A stretch of DNA of 38,054 bases from NCBI GenBank assembly GCA_003427395.1, contig BFEA01000192.1:1361896-1399949 (forward strand), written 5' to 3'. The notes beneath the pieces are model-generated. The model made no database searches and was not told the DNA's origin. It saw nothing but the letters and a program-made list of their open reading frames with translations. Positions 9,530 to 19,433 of this stretch are shown here, in pieces. The first letter of the stretch is position 1. Every line of letters begins with the position of its first letter. Origin of the DNA: Chara braunii (lineage: Eukaryota; Streptophyta; Charophyceae; Charales; Characeae). The translations under genes were made by a program, and so were the position numbers.

Positions 9530-10888
9530 CATCTTCCATACCTGGCATGATTTCCTAAACTAGTAAATCTTTGTCAGCGGACAAACAATAAAACAGGAAA
9601 TATTTGCCAACGCCTCCACCAATTAAACAACATATGGCAACACATAGAAAGAAAAAATTTGAGAGATAAACATAAAGAACAAACTGCATTTAGAAAGTAG
9701 CTCTTTCTCTTTCTCTCTCCATGTGCGTCACTCCCATTCAATTACCATCAACAAATGGGCCCTCAACGATGGAATACACTGGTGACCGACTGTTAAATTA
9801 CGACAAGTCGAAAACTGAACGGTTAAAAAAAAATGACAGTTGGTAAACAGGTCAAAAGCTTGAATTGTGACCAAATAATATGAATACAACAATGTTAGGG
9901 GTCGTCTCATTTCCTGTTGCTATTGTTTTCATTACCTTGTGGTGTTTCGTTTTTTTCTGTTAGTAAACAGGCCACAAATTTGATTTGTGATGGAATCCAA
10001 CTACAATAATTCGAAGGATTGCACGCTGCAGACAAACCCCAGTCCCAGGTCCCGAGTCCCAGGCCCCAGATCTCAGTCCCGAGTTCCAAGTCTTCATCCC
10101 CAAGTCCCATTTCATGTTCCATTAGTGGTTCCATACACTTGCACAGTACTCACGAATACTCTAGAGGGTAGTTTTCGTTTGTACCTGAGGCCATGGCAGG
10201 CTAGTTATGTAGCTTGTGGTAGAAAGTCCCTAGAAGATAACAGTTATGGGTTGAGGAGTCTGTCTTCAGAAGGCACTAAAAATTCAGCCCCACTAGATGA
10301 CCTGTTGCGGCTTCGCTCGCAAAGGAGAAGTTGCATGGCGTTAAGAGAGGAGTCGTCGGGAAAGGGGGGGGTGGGGAACTGGACCGGAAGAGGGGCCGTG
10401 GGCCCTGTTTTGGTGGTGGCATACCTGTAGAGTGTTCTGGGAGCTGTTCGCAGGTGCTGTTTTTGCTCAGATGTGGCGTTTGAGGTTCCTTGTGTAGAAC
10501 CGCTCCTGTTCTGAAGTGAGTTCTGTGGCAATCCATCCTACCTGTTGCAGCTTCGCCCGCAAAAAAAATGAAAGGAAAAGGGTGCAAATGAGGTTGGGTG
10601 GGGGTTTGTTGGTCCAGATGTGGGTGTTTACAAGGCTCACCTGTGCACTGTTGTTGACACTGCCGATGCAACGCTGCTGCTGCTTTGTATGCCTTGAATA
10701 TATGTTTTTTTTTCTTTTTTTTTTCGTCATGCCAAAGACCTGATTACAGTTTGAATTCCTTTCTGTGGTTTGCTGGGTAGGCGGTTGTTCAAATTTGATC
10801 ACACCTGTTGTGTGTGCGTCACACGTTGTATACCTGTCTCCCGCTCACCACAACTGTTTCTTCTCAGACGTCAATCGTGTGGAGGGGG
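9530..10888. other. Non-coding interval with small repeats
   Basis: No protein-coding gene is supported. A GTCCCAG-rich minisatellite lies at about 10036-10112. CCTGTTGCGGCTTCGCTCGC at 10301-10320 is echoed at 10541-10560 with two changes. There is a T-rich run at 10707-10727. Open frames here are low-complexity. Confidence 0.55.
10036..10112. repeat. GTCCCAG-type minisatellite
   Basis: Imperfect copies of AGTCCCAG, GGTCCCGAG and related words follow each other for about 75 bp. An open frame across it gives a Ser/Pro/Arg-rich peptide that looks like repeat translation, not a gene. Confidence 0.6.
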
Positions 10889-10915
10889 GAAATGGCAGGC
10901 CTGTAGTTAGTCAGA

Positions 10916-10965
<50 letters not shown>

Positions 10966-11234
10966 GCTACTTTTAAAGGTCTCGATGGAACATGGATCAG
11001 ATATGAAACTCAGAGCAAGATTCTACACTTGATCGTGGCCGGTGGGGTGAGGTAGGGGGTGAGGTGACACGTAGTTAGTTAGGTTGAGCTCTCTCTCTCT
11101 CTCTCAGACGCGACACATGCTATTTCTTTTGAAGGTCTCGATGGACCACGGATCAGATATGAAACTGATCGGAGCAGATACTACACTTGATCGTGGGGGA
11201 TGTTGTGGGGGGTAGGGTGGCACGTAGTTAGATT

Positions 11235-11271
<37 letters not shown>

Positions 11272-11568
11272 GCAACTGATCATAGCAGATACTACGCTTG
11301 ACCATGGGGGGTGGGGTGGCACATAGTTAGTTACGAGTGGGCAATCTCTCTCGCTCTCTCGCGCTCTCGCTCTCGCTGTAGCTCACATGCGCGCGTGTTT
11401 TTTTTTCCTTTTCTAAAATAAAAAGGTCTCGATGGATATGAAACTGAGCGGAGCAGATACTATGCTTGATCGTGTGGGGGGAGGATCGAATATGAAACCG
11501 ATCGAAGCAGATACTACACTTGGTCGTGTGGGCTGTTTGGGGGTGAGGTGAAAAGTTAGTTAGGTTGG

Positions 11569-11626
<58 letters not shown>
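10889..11626. repeat. Tandem complex repeat with CT tracts
   Basis: About four to five divergent units share AAGGTCTCGATGGA, GATCAGATATGAAACT, GCAGATACTACACTTGATCG and GTAGTTAG. Each unit ends in a CT microsatellite (10921-10963, 11089-11105, 11237-11268, imperfect 11345-11379, and 11571-11625). The last CT tract is the insertion site of element B. No gene is present. Confidence 0.8.
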
Positions 11627-11629
<3 letters not shown>

Positions 11630-12840
11630 TGCATACTGTAACGTGCAGACCAGAACAAGAACCGACCTCTCAATACAAAGCACAAGATAACACAGTGAAA
11701 GACTTAGATACGAATGATCCGAACAATCAATATTGCAATGCAGCTCTGAACACACATCATCATCATCGTTATCTGGTGTGAAGGGGGTCTGGCGCTTCAC
11801 ACAAGAAGACTGAGCCAGCCCCAACCTTACACAGACGAAGGAGGGATTAGACGAAAGAGGAGGGGAAGATGGGAATGTCGTCAACACCAAGTCTCGATAC
11901 AGGCCCAAATAGTCCCTCGTCGAAATGTCCAAATCCCAATGTCCAGTCTGGATCCAATTTCGTCAAGTCTCCAGTCACAACTCTTTCTCTCTCTGTCGTA
12001 GTTTGAGAAGTCAGGTAGCGAGAGGGTGAGAAGAGATGGTGGACTTACAAGAGGAAGAAGAAGAACTCTCTCTCTCTCTGTGTCCAGTACTAACATGTGA
12101 AGTTGGCGCCTTGATGCACGTACCACGAAGATGGAGCTGGAGAGATGGCGCCACAGGTAAGTACCACTGGCCTCCGCCAGTATCTCTCCCACTCCACGAT
12201 CTACCACCTACCAGCGCCCAGCGCTGAGGACTACTCTATGGCTATGGCGCCCAGCGCCGAAGACTACAGCTAGCGCTAACTCCTGCCTAGNTCTATGGCT
12301 ATGGCGCCCAGCGCCGAAGACTACAGCTAGCGCTAACTCCTGCCTAGCGCTGAAGACTACTGCAGCGCTCCTCCTGGGTGCTGCGGGCGCATCCTGAAGA
12401 CTACTCGTGCTTACTGACAACTACTTACCTGTGAATGTATGGGAAGCCCTATGACCTAACCGGGTGCCTCCTGACTGCAGGCGAGCAGTCCAGGAGGCTG
12501 CTCTTGCCAATGCCGAGCGGAGGCAGGGGCTGCAGCTGCAGCTCCTGCTCAAACTCGTGAGGAAGAGGCTATTTCTGGCCTGTTCTGCATCCTTGTTTAC
12601 GTGCCTGAGTCTTAGGGGTGGTTGAAACAATGAGGGCCTGAAAATGGCCCTCCGTTTCAGGCTGGAAAAACTCTGGGTCTGAATGACCCAGAAATAGGCT
12701 GAAACGGAGTAGGGCCTGCAGGCCCTCGTTTTTCAGCTTTCAGGCTGAAACGACCGGGCCTGTAAGCCCTAAGTTGTAGGCTTTTAGGCTGACTGTCCGG
12801 GACGGGCCCTGCAGGGCCCGTATGGCTACGCAGTATGCCA
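11627..12840 (-). repeat. Element B 3' LTR
   Basis: This 1214-bp block matches 18269-19433. It contains a 56-bp direct duplication (12235-12290 and 12292-12347) with a single N between the copies. The other LTR has one copy preceded by an N, so the duplication may be an assembly artefact. The part next to the polypurine tract is unusually rich in palindromes (12632-12821). Related sequence around TTACCTGTGGCGCCAT is shared with the LTR of element E. Confidence 0.9.
12632..12821. repeat. Palindrome cluster in the element B LTR
   Basis: Perfect inverted repeats are ACGGGCCCTGCAGGGCCCGT (12802-12821) and AGGGCCTGCAGGCCCT (12711-12726). Hairpins are GAGGGCC/GGCCCTC (12632-12652), CTCCGTTTCAG/CTGAAACGGAG (12650-12709) and, nested inside, CTGGGTC/GACCCAG (12673-12691). 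The right LTR has the same arrangement with few changes. Confidence 0.85.
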
Positions 12841-12854
12841 CCCCCCCCCCCTCC
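12841..12854 (-). other. Element B polypurine tract
   Basis: On the minus strand this reads GGAGGGGGGGGGGG directly before the LTR start TGGCATACTG. It is the expected plus-strand primer site. Confidence 0.85.
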
Positions 12855-12868
12855 TTGAAAAACCGAGC

Positions 12869-13285
12869 TTACCTGCAAGGGCAAAGCTGTCTGCCTGAGG
12901 GAGGGACCACAGTCCGGGTGGGAGGGGCGGGTCGTGAAGCTTCCTGAGCTAACCTCCGCTTTTCACAATGGGCGTAGATCAGTGGTGCGGATGCTTTCAA
13001 ATCTGCGCCTGAAATCCACCGAGTGTCATCACGATCACATGCTTTGAATGTGACTTTGTGCTGTCGCGGCCTGCTGCCGTACTTGCGATCGGTGATGACG
13101 CGGTCAACTTCCTGATGACCATCCATAGGAGGGTCCTGCGATCGTCGGTCCGGAAAGTCGTCGCTCTTGGCTGGCGTGTATGTTGCCAGCTTCGAGGCGT
13201 GGAAGACCGGATGGACCGTCAGATGCTCTGGAATGTTGATCACAAATGAGGGGCCATTGGGCTCATCGCCCGCGGCTGCTGTCAC
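12869..13285 (-). pseudogene. pol: Integrase C-terminus and chromodomain-like tail (element B)
   Basis: The 138-codon frame reads AAAGDEPNGPSFVINIPEHL, VHPVFHASKLATYTP, DPPMDGHQEVDRVITDR, HKVTFKACDRDDTRWISGADL and ASAPLIYAHCEK. This is the integrase C-terminal region followed by a chromodomain-like fold, as in elements C and E. It ends about 15 bp before the polypurine tract. It is out of frame with the integrase core upstream. Confidence 0.8.
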
Positions 13286-13360
13286 AGACCAAGTTCCAAA
13301 CCACTTGGGAAGCAGTTTGCGTGAAACATCCTGTTCCAGTGCAAACTCTTCCGCGGAGAC

Positions 13361-14048
13361 TCAAACCAGATCACCGGCGTGAATGGGACATGGTACGCGA
13401 CGCCTGTTGGCTTGCTGCTGCATGCGGACTTGAGCCTTTTGCATATTTGCGCGGGCTTGAGTCAGTAATTCCCTATACTTCCGAACGAAAGCGGGAGAGC
13501 AGGCAGCGTCAATGTCGGCTGGTCGAGGGAGGAGAAGGTCGGCGAAGACACGGCCTTTCCGTCCACCGTGGTGCAACTCGAATGGAGTCATGCCGATCGT
13601 CGGGTGCACCGAAGTGTTGTAGGCGAGCTCAATGTTGGGGAGGCGGTCAACCCAATCTTTCTGGTCCGGACGGATGAGCGTATGAAGCATCATTTGAGCG
13701 GTTTGATGTGCCCGCTCCGTCTGCCCGTCTGTCTGAGGATGCCGAACCGAACTTGGTTTCATTGTTGTGCCGGACTCCTGCATGAGAGCAGTCCAAAACG
13801 CCGACATGAAACGAGTGTCGCGGTCGCTCACAATGTCTTCTGGTACACCATGGCCACAAATCCAACCAGTGTGCAGGAGACCTGCCAGCTCGGGAGCCTT
13901 GGAGTAGTACTTGCAAGAAGAGAAAACGCGCGTACTTACTCAATCGGTCCACAACCGTGAGGATGCCGTCGTGCCCGAGCCGGTCCCGAGGAAACAGACA
14001 AGTGACGTCCATGGCAATGGAGAGACCGGGTTCCCGTGGGATACGCAT
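13361..14048 (-). pseudogene. pol: Integrase catalytic core (element B)
   Basis: Two overlapping frames make up the core. The frame from 14048 gives SIAMDVT with the first catalytic Asp and DGILTVVDRLSKYARF. The frame from 13831 gives D3 in MSDRDTRF and E39 in HPQTDGQTERAH. The 35-residue spacing between D3 and E39 is the expected D,D-35-E pattern. It continues to LAYNTSVHPTIGMTPFEL and PCPIHAGDLV. The catalytic triad is present, but a frameshift lies between the first Asp and the rest. Confidence 0.87.
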
Positions 14049-14378
14049 CGGGTGTAACTCGCCTTAGGGATTGCGGTTGCGGGGCTTGCTGCGTCGGCAA
14101 ACTTCGCAAGAGTCGCAATACCAAGTGACATCGGTAATGAGATCGGGCCATCGAAATCGTTGTCAAAGTCATGGAGTGCGGTTGACTCCGAAATGGCCGG
14201 CGAGTCGCGAGTCGTGGTACTCCCCGAGAAGGCGACTCCGAACACGACGATCGCGTGGGACACAATAAGTCCTTGCCTCTCGAGGGGAAGAGCAAGTATC
14301 CGTCGGTAATGCGATACGGGCTGGCCGGCGCGTGATCCGAAGAGTTATGCGTACAGCGTGGCGAAGTCCGGATCACAC
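14049..14378 (-). pseudogene. pol: Integrase zinc-binding domain (element B), broken
   Basis: Translating across stops and shifts shows LGEYHDSRLAGHFGVNRTP with the two histidines and WYCDSCEVCRRSK with the C-x2-C pair. Two stops follow the VNRTP stretch. The HHCC residues remain visible although the frame is not open. Confidence 0.75.
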
Positions 14379-14783
14379 TCATATGCCCGGATGAAGTGTC
14401 ACTAGTTCCTCGTCGAATGCGAAGGCATGATGTGTCATAGCCAAAAGATCTGGTCTTCGCGAGAGTGCATCTGCTGCGCGATTTGAGAGGCCTGGTAGAT
14501 GTTTCGGTGTGAAGTCAAACTGGCTGATGAAGTACATCCATCGTCCGATCGTGCTGCTCACCGTATCCTGCGTCTTCTAGTAGGTCAATGGATTGTTGTC
14601 TGTGACCAAGGAGGAAGTGCCGCCATCGCTTGAGAGCCATGACGAACGCGAGTAGCTCCTTGCATCATCAAGCGAGTTGATGGGAAGCACTTTGTGGCTG
14701 AAGTACTCCACAGGGTGCCAGTCGTCGCTGTCGTGCTGTTCCAAGACTGCCCCAATGCCATAGCCGAAAGCGTCAGTTGTCAC
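14379..14783 (-). pseudogene. pol: RNase H domain (element B)
   Basis: The frame 14783-14577 begins TTDAFGYGIGAVLEQ with the first catalytic Asp and DWHPVEYFSHKVLP, then shifts and includes VTDNNPLTY. The frame 14561-14379 reads TIGRWMYFISQFDF, PGLSNRAADALSRRPD, with the last catalytic Asp in the ADALSR motif. A shift after DDAR and a stop between the frames inactivate it. Confidence 0.83.
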
Positions 14784-15520
14784 CGTCGTAGGCAGAAGGG
14801 TTCATAGATGTTAAGGACGGGTGCCATGAGCATGGCCGTCTTAAGTCCTTGGAATGACAAGCGTGCATCGTCATCCAATACAAATGGCACCTTTGGCGAT
14901 TGTAATCTCGTCATCGGTGCAGCAATCCTTGAGTATCCGGTGATGAATCGCTGATAGTAGCCCGCCAACCCCATGAATGAACGAACGTTCATGGTGTTGG
15001 TGGGCTCGGGCCACACTCGTAGGGCCTCGATCTTGTCCGCGAGCGGACGGATGCCTCTCGGCGTCACATAGTGGCCCAAGTACTCCAGCTCCTGCTGTGC
15101 GAACTCGCACTTGTCGCGGTTTGCTTTGTACTTGGCCTTTCGTAGCCGCTCCAAAACGGTGCGCAGATGTTCCACAAGCTCATCCAAACTCCGACTGTAC
15201 ACCAAGATGTCGTCGAGGTAGACGAGTACAAACCGATTCAGCATGTGTCGAAACTCCGTTGTCATAGCCGCTTGGAAAGTGGTTGAGGCATTCTTAGGGC
15301 CAAACGGCATAACCAGCCATTCGAAATGCCCATACCGTGTCTTGAACGCGGTCTTGTAGCGATCCTCCTTGCAAATCTCGAGTTCATGGTACCCAGACTT
15401 GAGATCCAGCTTAGAGAAGAATTGGGCGCCGCCCAATCGCTCGAGAAGGTCATCGATGCGTGGGAGAGGGTAGGCGTCCCTGATCGTCTGCGCGTTGAGC
15501 TTGCGATAATCGATGCACAA
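14780..15520 (-). pseudogene. pol: Reverse transcriptase (element B), best preserved RT in the window
   Basis: The 246-codon open frame covers most of RT: MCIDYRKLNAQTIRDAYPLP, the first catalytic Asp D39 in FSKLDLKSGYH, VMPFG at 70-74 and the YLDD box at 101-104. The thumb and connection follow (CEFAQQELEYLGH, MNVRSFMGLAGYYQRF). The frame continues upstream of the apparent ATG as far as an in-frame TAA at 15566-15568, so that Met is internal and not a true start. It ends at the junction to RNase H through a frame change near 14790. Confidence 0.92.
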
Positions 15521-15958
15521 CCGTAGGTCCTCGTTCTTCTTCCGGACGAAGAGAATAGGAGCACCTTATGGCCATGAGCTAGGGCGAATCCAGCCTTTCT
15601 CCGTAAGGTCGTCGAGTTGTGCCCGAAGCACACTTAACTCTTCCTCGCTCATTCGGTAGATGCAACCGCGCGGAGGTACGGCCCCGTCCTCGAGGATGAT
15701 CTCGTGGCCGATGGGTCGATCCGGTACTACTCCGTGCGGGCCTTCGACACGTCGCTTTAGGCGTCGAGAAGCTCGGTGATGCGTGGATCCAAAGGTGAAT
15801 CCGTCAATGAAGCGTCATGGGGCGGGAGGGCGTGGAGAACACAACCATCTCCTCGATGTCGTCTCTGATGATGGAAACTCGCATGCTTGCGGCGTATACC
15901 ACGTGGCAGCTAATCGAAGGACGAGGAAGAGGCACCGTGCATGGAACTAATACTCTGC
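15521..15958 (-). pseudogene. pol: Protease-RT linker and RT N-terminus (element B)
   Basis: Minus-strand translation gives [27 protein letters not shown], then an in-frame TAA at 15566-15568 where relatives have Tyr before GAPILFVRKK. It joins directly to the open RT frame at 15520. The part nearer 15958 is a poorly conserved linker with frame breaks. Confidence 0.75.
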
Positions 15959-16360
15959 TCAATCACGAACGTGAACGGTGCAGTTGAAGAAGTTCACCCG
16001 GTGGTCCTCGCTTCGCAGCCATGACATGCCCAAGATCATGTCGAATTTGGTGTCCAGAATGTCAAAGGACACCGCCTCACTTGCGTGAGGGGCAAAGTAC
16101 ACGGGGACGGCGTCAATGCACCGGTCGATTGACTTGTGCGTGTGACCGTCCGCCAATGTAACTTGTGTAGGCTGGGGCTTCCTTCGGACGAGTGGGCCAA
16201 GGCCGACGCGCACCATGAAGTCCTGGCTTATGTCCTTCAAGTCCGGTACGTCGATGCCGTGGGAGGTTGCTAGGTGGCTCAACCAGGTCTGGCATCTGCC
16301 CTTTGAGTTCAGGAACAGGGCGCCGATGTACGCATGCTTGGCTACGGGCAGAATCCTGAG
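15959..16360 (-). pseudogene. Gag-protease deletion fusion (element B)
   Basis: This segment continues the gag frame after one TAA stop at 16359-16361. It reads HAYIGALFLNSKGRCQTWL and SHLATSHGIDVPDLKD, typical Gag sequence. At about 16231-16234 it passes directly into SQDFMVRVGLGP, which in element C follows the protease active site. It then reads TLADGHTHKSIDRCI, PVYFAPHASEAVSFDILD and FDMILGMSWL. The rest of Gag, including the zinc knuckle, and the protease Asp-Cys/Ser-Gly site are missing. The join is in frame, so the deletion itself does not break the reading frame. Confidence 0.85.
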
Positions 16361-17512
16361 TTACGTTGTGAATGCTTCCCACCAGAGGACCGGATCCTGC
16401 TGCGTGTAGTCGTCGAACTTGTCCACTTGGAAAGTTGGCATCTTGTACATCTTCGGATGGTCATCCGCGTTCGTCGACTGCAACTGCTGGACCTCATTCT
16501 TCAAGGTATGCAGCTGACTGCTGATGGTGGTCGGCGCAGCGAAGGTGCTGCTGTCGCCGAGCATTTCCACTACGTGGTCAACGCGTTCCTCCAGTTGGCG
16601 GCTAGAGGATGCACTGCTGGAAGCCCCAGCAGCTGGTCCTGGTACAGCCTGTTCCAGGTCCAGCAATCGGGCATCGAGTGTCCGAGTTACATCCTCGTGG
16701 CTCTGCCCTGTACGGCGGAGCTTTGCCAACTCCTGATGTTGTTGCGTCAGGTTCTGGTACTGTTTCTCCAACTCGGACCATTGGTAGTTGCAAGCATACA
16801 ACAACCGTGTCACGAGTTTGGAGAGAAACTCCTTATGCTGCTCTTCCGGTGTTCCATCGTCGCCGTTTGGTTCAAAGTGCCAGAACTTGAGTTTTTCGAT
16901 GCTTGTGGCTTCATGCCGCTGCAGCAGATCCTGGGCTTCCTTGCGGCGAGCCTGGGCATCTGCGTCTGCTTCGACTTGTAGCCAACTCTGCTGTTGCCGC
17001 TTCTTCAGCCTGTAGCTGGGCAGCCTTTCCTCAGCCTCGATTGCAACGATCTGAGCCTGAAAGTGCTTTTTGTAGTCGGCAATGGGCTCATTGGCCAGTT
17101 GGCCTGGCAGGCCCGTCATGTTGCTGACATGGCACTCTGCCTGAGGTGCCATTGTGTCTGACGTGGCATTGCTGACATGGCACTGTGTCTGATGTGGCAC
17201 TGCTGATGTGGCACTGCTTACATGGCACTGTGTCTGACATGGCACTGCTGATGTGGCACTGCTTACATGGCACTGTGGCTGATGTGGCACTGCTAACATG
17301 GCACTGCTGACATGGCACTGCTGACTTGGCACTGCTGATGTGGCACTGCCTACATGGCACTGTGTCTGATGTGGCACTGATGATGTGGCACTACTTACGT
17401 GGCACTGTGTCTGACGTGGCACTGCTGACGTGGCAGTGCTTACGTGGCACTGTGTCAACCCGGAATGCATGCAAAGGGGTGGGTGGGAGGGAAAACGTAG
17501 GTAGGCAAACAA
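16361..17512 (-). pseudogene. gag: Gag N-terminal and central region (element B)
   Basis: The 383-codon open frame has three parts. Residues about 1-120 are a repeat of 15 residues built around TQCHVSSATSAVP, encoded by a minisatellite. Residues about 140-310 are charged and helix-prone (coiled-coil like), for example ELEKQYQNLTQQHQELAKL. The end reads YKMPTFQVDKFDDYTQQDPVLWWEAFTT, the start of the capsid-like domain of this Gag family. It stops at a TAA, after which homology continues in the same frame. The start codon is uncertain, because the repeat may have been added to an older leader. Confidence 0.8.
17146..17453. repeat. 15-bp minisatellite (GGCACTG core) inside element B gag
   Basis: The word TGGCACTG returns about every 14-15 bases, alternating between forms such as CTGATGTGGCACTGC and TTACATGGCACTGTG. 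Three 15-bp steps make a 45-bp higher-order unit, read on the minus strand as a 15-residue peptide repeat in frame with gag. At least 15 short units are present. Confidence 0.88.
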
Positions 17513-18251
17513 CCCAACAATACTTTCCTCCGGCCCTAATCAACAGATAAAGAAATAAAAAATAAAAGAGGACTACTTCCTTTTTTTTTTTCTTTTTTTT
17601 TTTTTTGTACATCTGTCGATCTATTATGAGTAGGACATGTCAGAAGAGTACTATGAACGAGATCTAGGCTAGGTTCCGCAAAGCTTTGGCTTTAACAAAC
17701 TGCTATCTTGAAAATTTTTTTGCAAAATGGAGTAAAGATGCGATTTTCAGAAAAGAACGAAATCCAGTTTCTGAGAATATAGCAACCTCCGAATATGCCT
17801 AACGCAATATTGGTAGGCTTCGCAAGATTCGGTTTTCAAAAAAAAAAATTTGCGAGATAGAATGGAAATGCGATTTTCAGAAAAGAATAATTCCAGTTTC
17901 CGAGAATATGACCACTTCTATCGTCATCCCAATATGCCTAGAGAACGAAATACTAACTTCAGAAATTTCAGCTATGTATGCGAAATACAGAGAAACGAAA
18001 AGCTACTATCAGGAATTTTCAGACAAAACGAAATGCGTCAGAAATTTTCAGATATTTGTTACGTAAAAATGAACTACTAATATCCGAAATTTTCAGGTAA
18101 AACGAAATGGTATATCAGAAATTTTCAGATAGTTGTTGCGAGAAAAAAAAAAAAATTCAGAGATTTGACCAAGTCCTACTTGCGTTACTAATGAGTGATC
18201 ANTAGATCGCAAGCTGGCTACTTGATTGAGCGGGTCCTCTGAATGAGAGGT
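17513..18251. other. Element B leader with AT-rich repeats
   Basis: No gene is seen. T-rich runs occur at 17579-17606. Units of about 130 bp start near 17668 and 17813 and share GCGATTTTCAGAAAAGAA. A shorter unit with GAAATTTTCAG follows about five times between 17943 and 18135. A single N is at 18202. Confidence 0.7.
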
Positions 18252-18265
18252 CCGCTCCGATACCA
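18252..18265 (-). other. Element B primer-binding site
   Basis: The minus strand reads TGGTATCGGAGCGG three bases after the 5' LTR end. It matches the initiator-Met tRNA complement with one mismatch in the first 12 bases. The 3-base gap is the same as in element A. Confidence 0.88.
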
Positions 18266-18268
18266 AAC

Positions 18269-19433
18269 TGTTGCATACTGTAACGTGCAGACCAGAACAA
18301 GAACCGACCTCTCAATACAAAGTACAAGATAACACAGCGGAAGACTTAGATACGAATGATCCGAACAATCAATATTGCAATGCAGCTATGAACACACATC
18401 ATCATCATCGTTATCTGGTGTGAAGGGGGTCTGGCGCTTCGCACAAGAAGACTCCGCCAGCCCCAACCATACACAGACGACGAAGGACGGGTTAGACGAA
18501 AGAGGAGGGGAAGATGGGAATGTCCTCAACACCAAGTCTCGATACAGGCCCAAATAGTCCCTCGTCGAAATGTCTGAATCCCAATGTCCAGTCTGGATCC
18601 AGTGTCGTCAAGTCTCAAGTCACAACTCTTTCTCTCTCTGTCGTAGTCTGAGAAGTTCGGTGGCGAGAGGGTGAGAAGAGATGGTGAACTTAGAAGAGGA
18701 AGAAGAAGAGCTCTCTCTCTCTCTCTGTGTCAAGTACTAACCAGTGAAGTTGGCGCCTTGATGCGGGTACCACGAAGATGGAGCTGGAGCAATGGCGCCA
18801 CATGTAAGTACCACTGGCCTCCGCCAGTATCTCTCCCACTCTACGATCTACCACCTACCAGCGCCCAGCGCTGAGGACTACNTCTATGGCTATGGCGCCC
18901 AGCGCCGAAGACTACAGCTAGCGCTAACTCCTGCCTAGCGCTGAAGACTACTGCAGCGCTCCTCCTGGGTGCTGCGGCCGAATCCTGAAGACTACTCGTG
19001 CCTACTGACAACTACTTACCTGTGAAGTGCCTGGGAAGCCCTATGAACTACCCAGGTGCCTCCTGACTGCAGGCGAGCAGTCCAGGAGGCTGCTCTTGCG
19101 AATGCCGATCGGAGGCAGGGGCTGCAGCTGCAGCTCCTGCTCAAGCTCGCGAGGAACAGGCTATGTCTGGCCTGTTCCGCATCCCTGTTTACGTGCCTGA
19201 GTCTTAGGGGTGGTTGAAACAATGAGGGCCTGAAAATGGCCCTCCGTTTCAGGCTGGAAAAACTCTGGGTCTGAAAGACCCAGAAATAGGCTGAAACGGA
19301 GTAGGGCCTGCAGGCCCTCGTTTTTCAGCTTTCAGGCTGAAACGACCGGGGCCTGTAAGCCCTAAGTTTTAGGCTTTTAGGCTGACTGTCCGGGACGGGC
19401 CCTGCAGGGCCTGTGTGGCTACGCAGTATGCCA
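18269..19433 (-). repeat. Element B 5' LTR
   Basis: This 1165-bp block is the partner of 11627-12840, with high similarity by eye. It ends at CAGTATGCCA next to CT repeats. A single N at 18882 sits just before TCTATGGCTATGG, the same sequence that flanks the N in the other LTR. It carries the same palindrome cluster. Confidence 0.92.

Larger units (their letters stand above)
11627..19433 (-). mobile_element. Element B: full-length Ty3/gypsy LTR retrotransposon with internal deletion
   Basis: The element is about 7.8 kb on the minus strand. It has a 5' LTR (18269-19433), PBS (18252-18265), repeat-rich leader, gag, truncated protease, RT, RNase H, integrase, chromodomain-like tail, polypurine tract (12841-12854) and 3' LTR (11627-12840). 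LTR ends are TG...CA, with GCATACTG near both ends in inverted orientation. Flanks on both sides are CT repeats, so it inserted into the CT tract ending at 11626 and the target duplication cannot be told from the repeat. The zinc knuckle and protease active site are deleted. Confidence 0.93.

Noticed and set aside
9987-10430. 147-codon plus-strand frame
   Set aside because: Its first part is the GTCCCAG minisatellite and the rest lacks any recognisable feature.
12140-12165. Splice-donor-like CAGGTAAGT in the element B LTR
   Set aside because: It is on the strand opposite to the element and changed in the other LTR (CATGTAAGT); no acceptor or exon context is visible.
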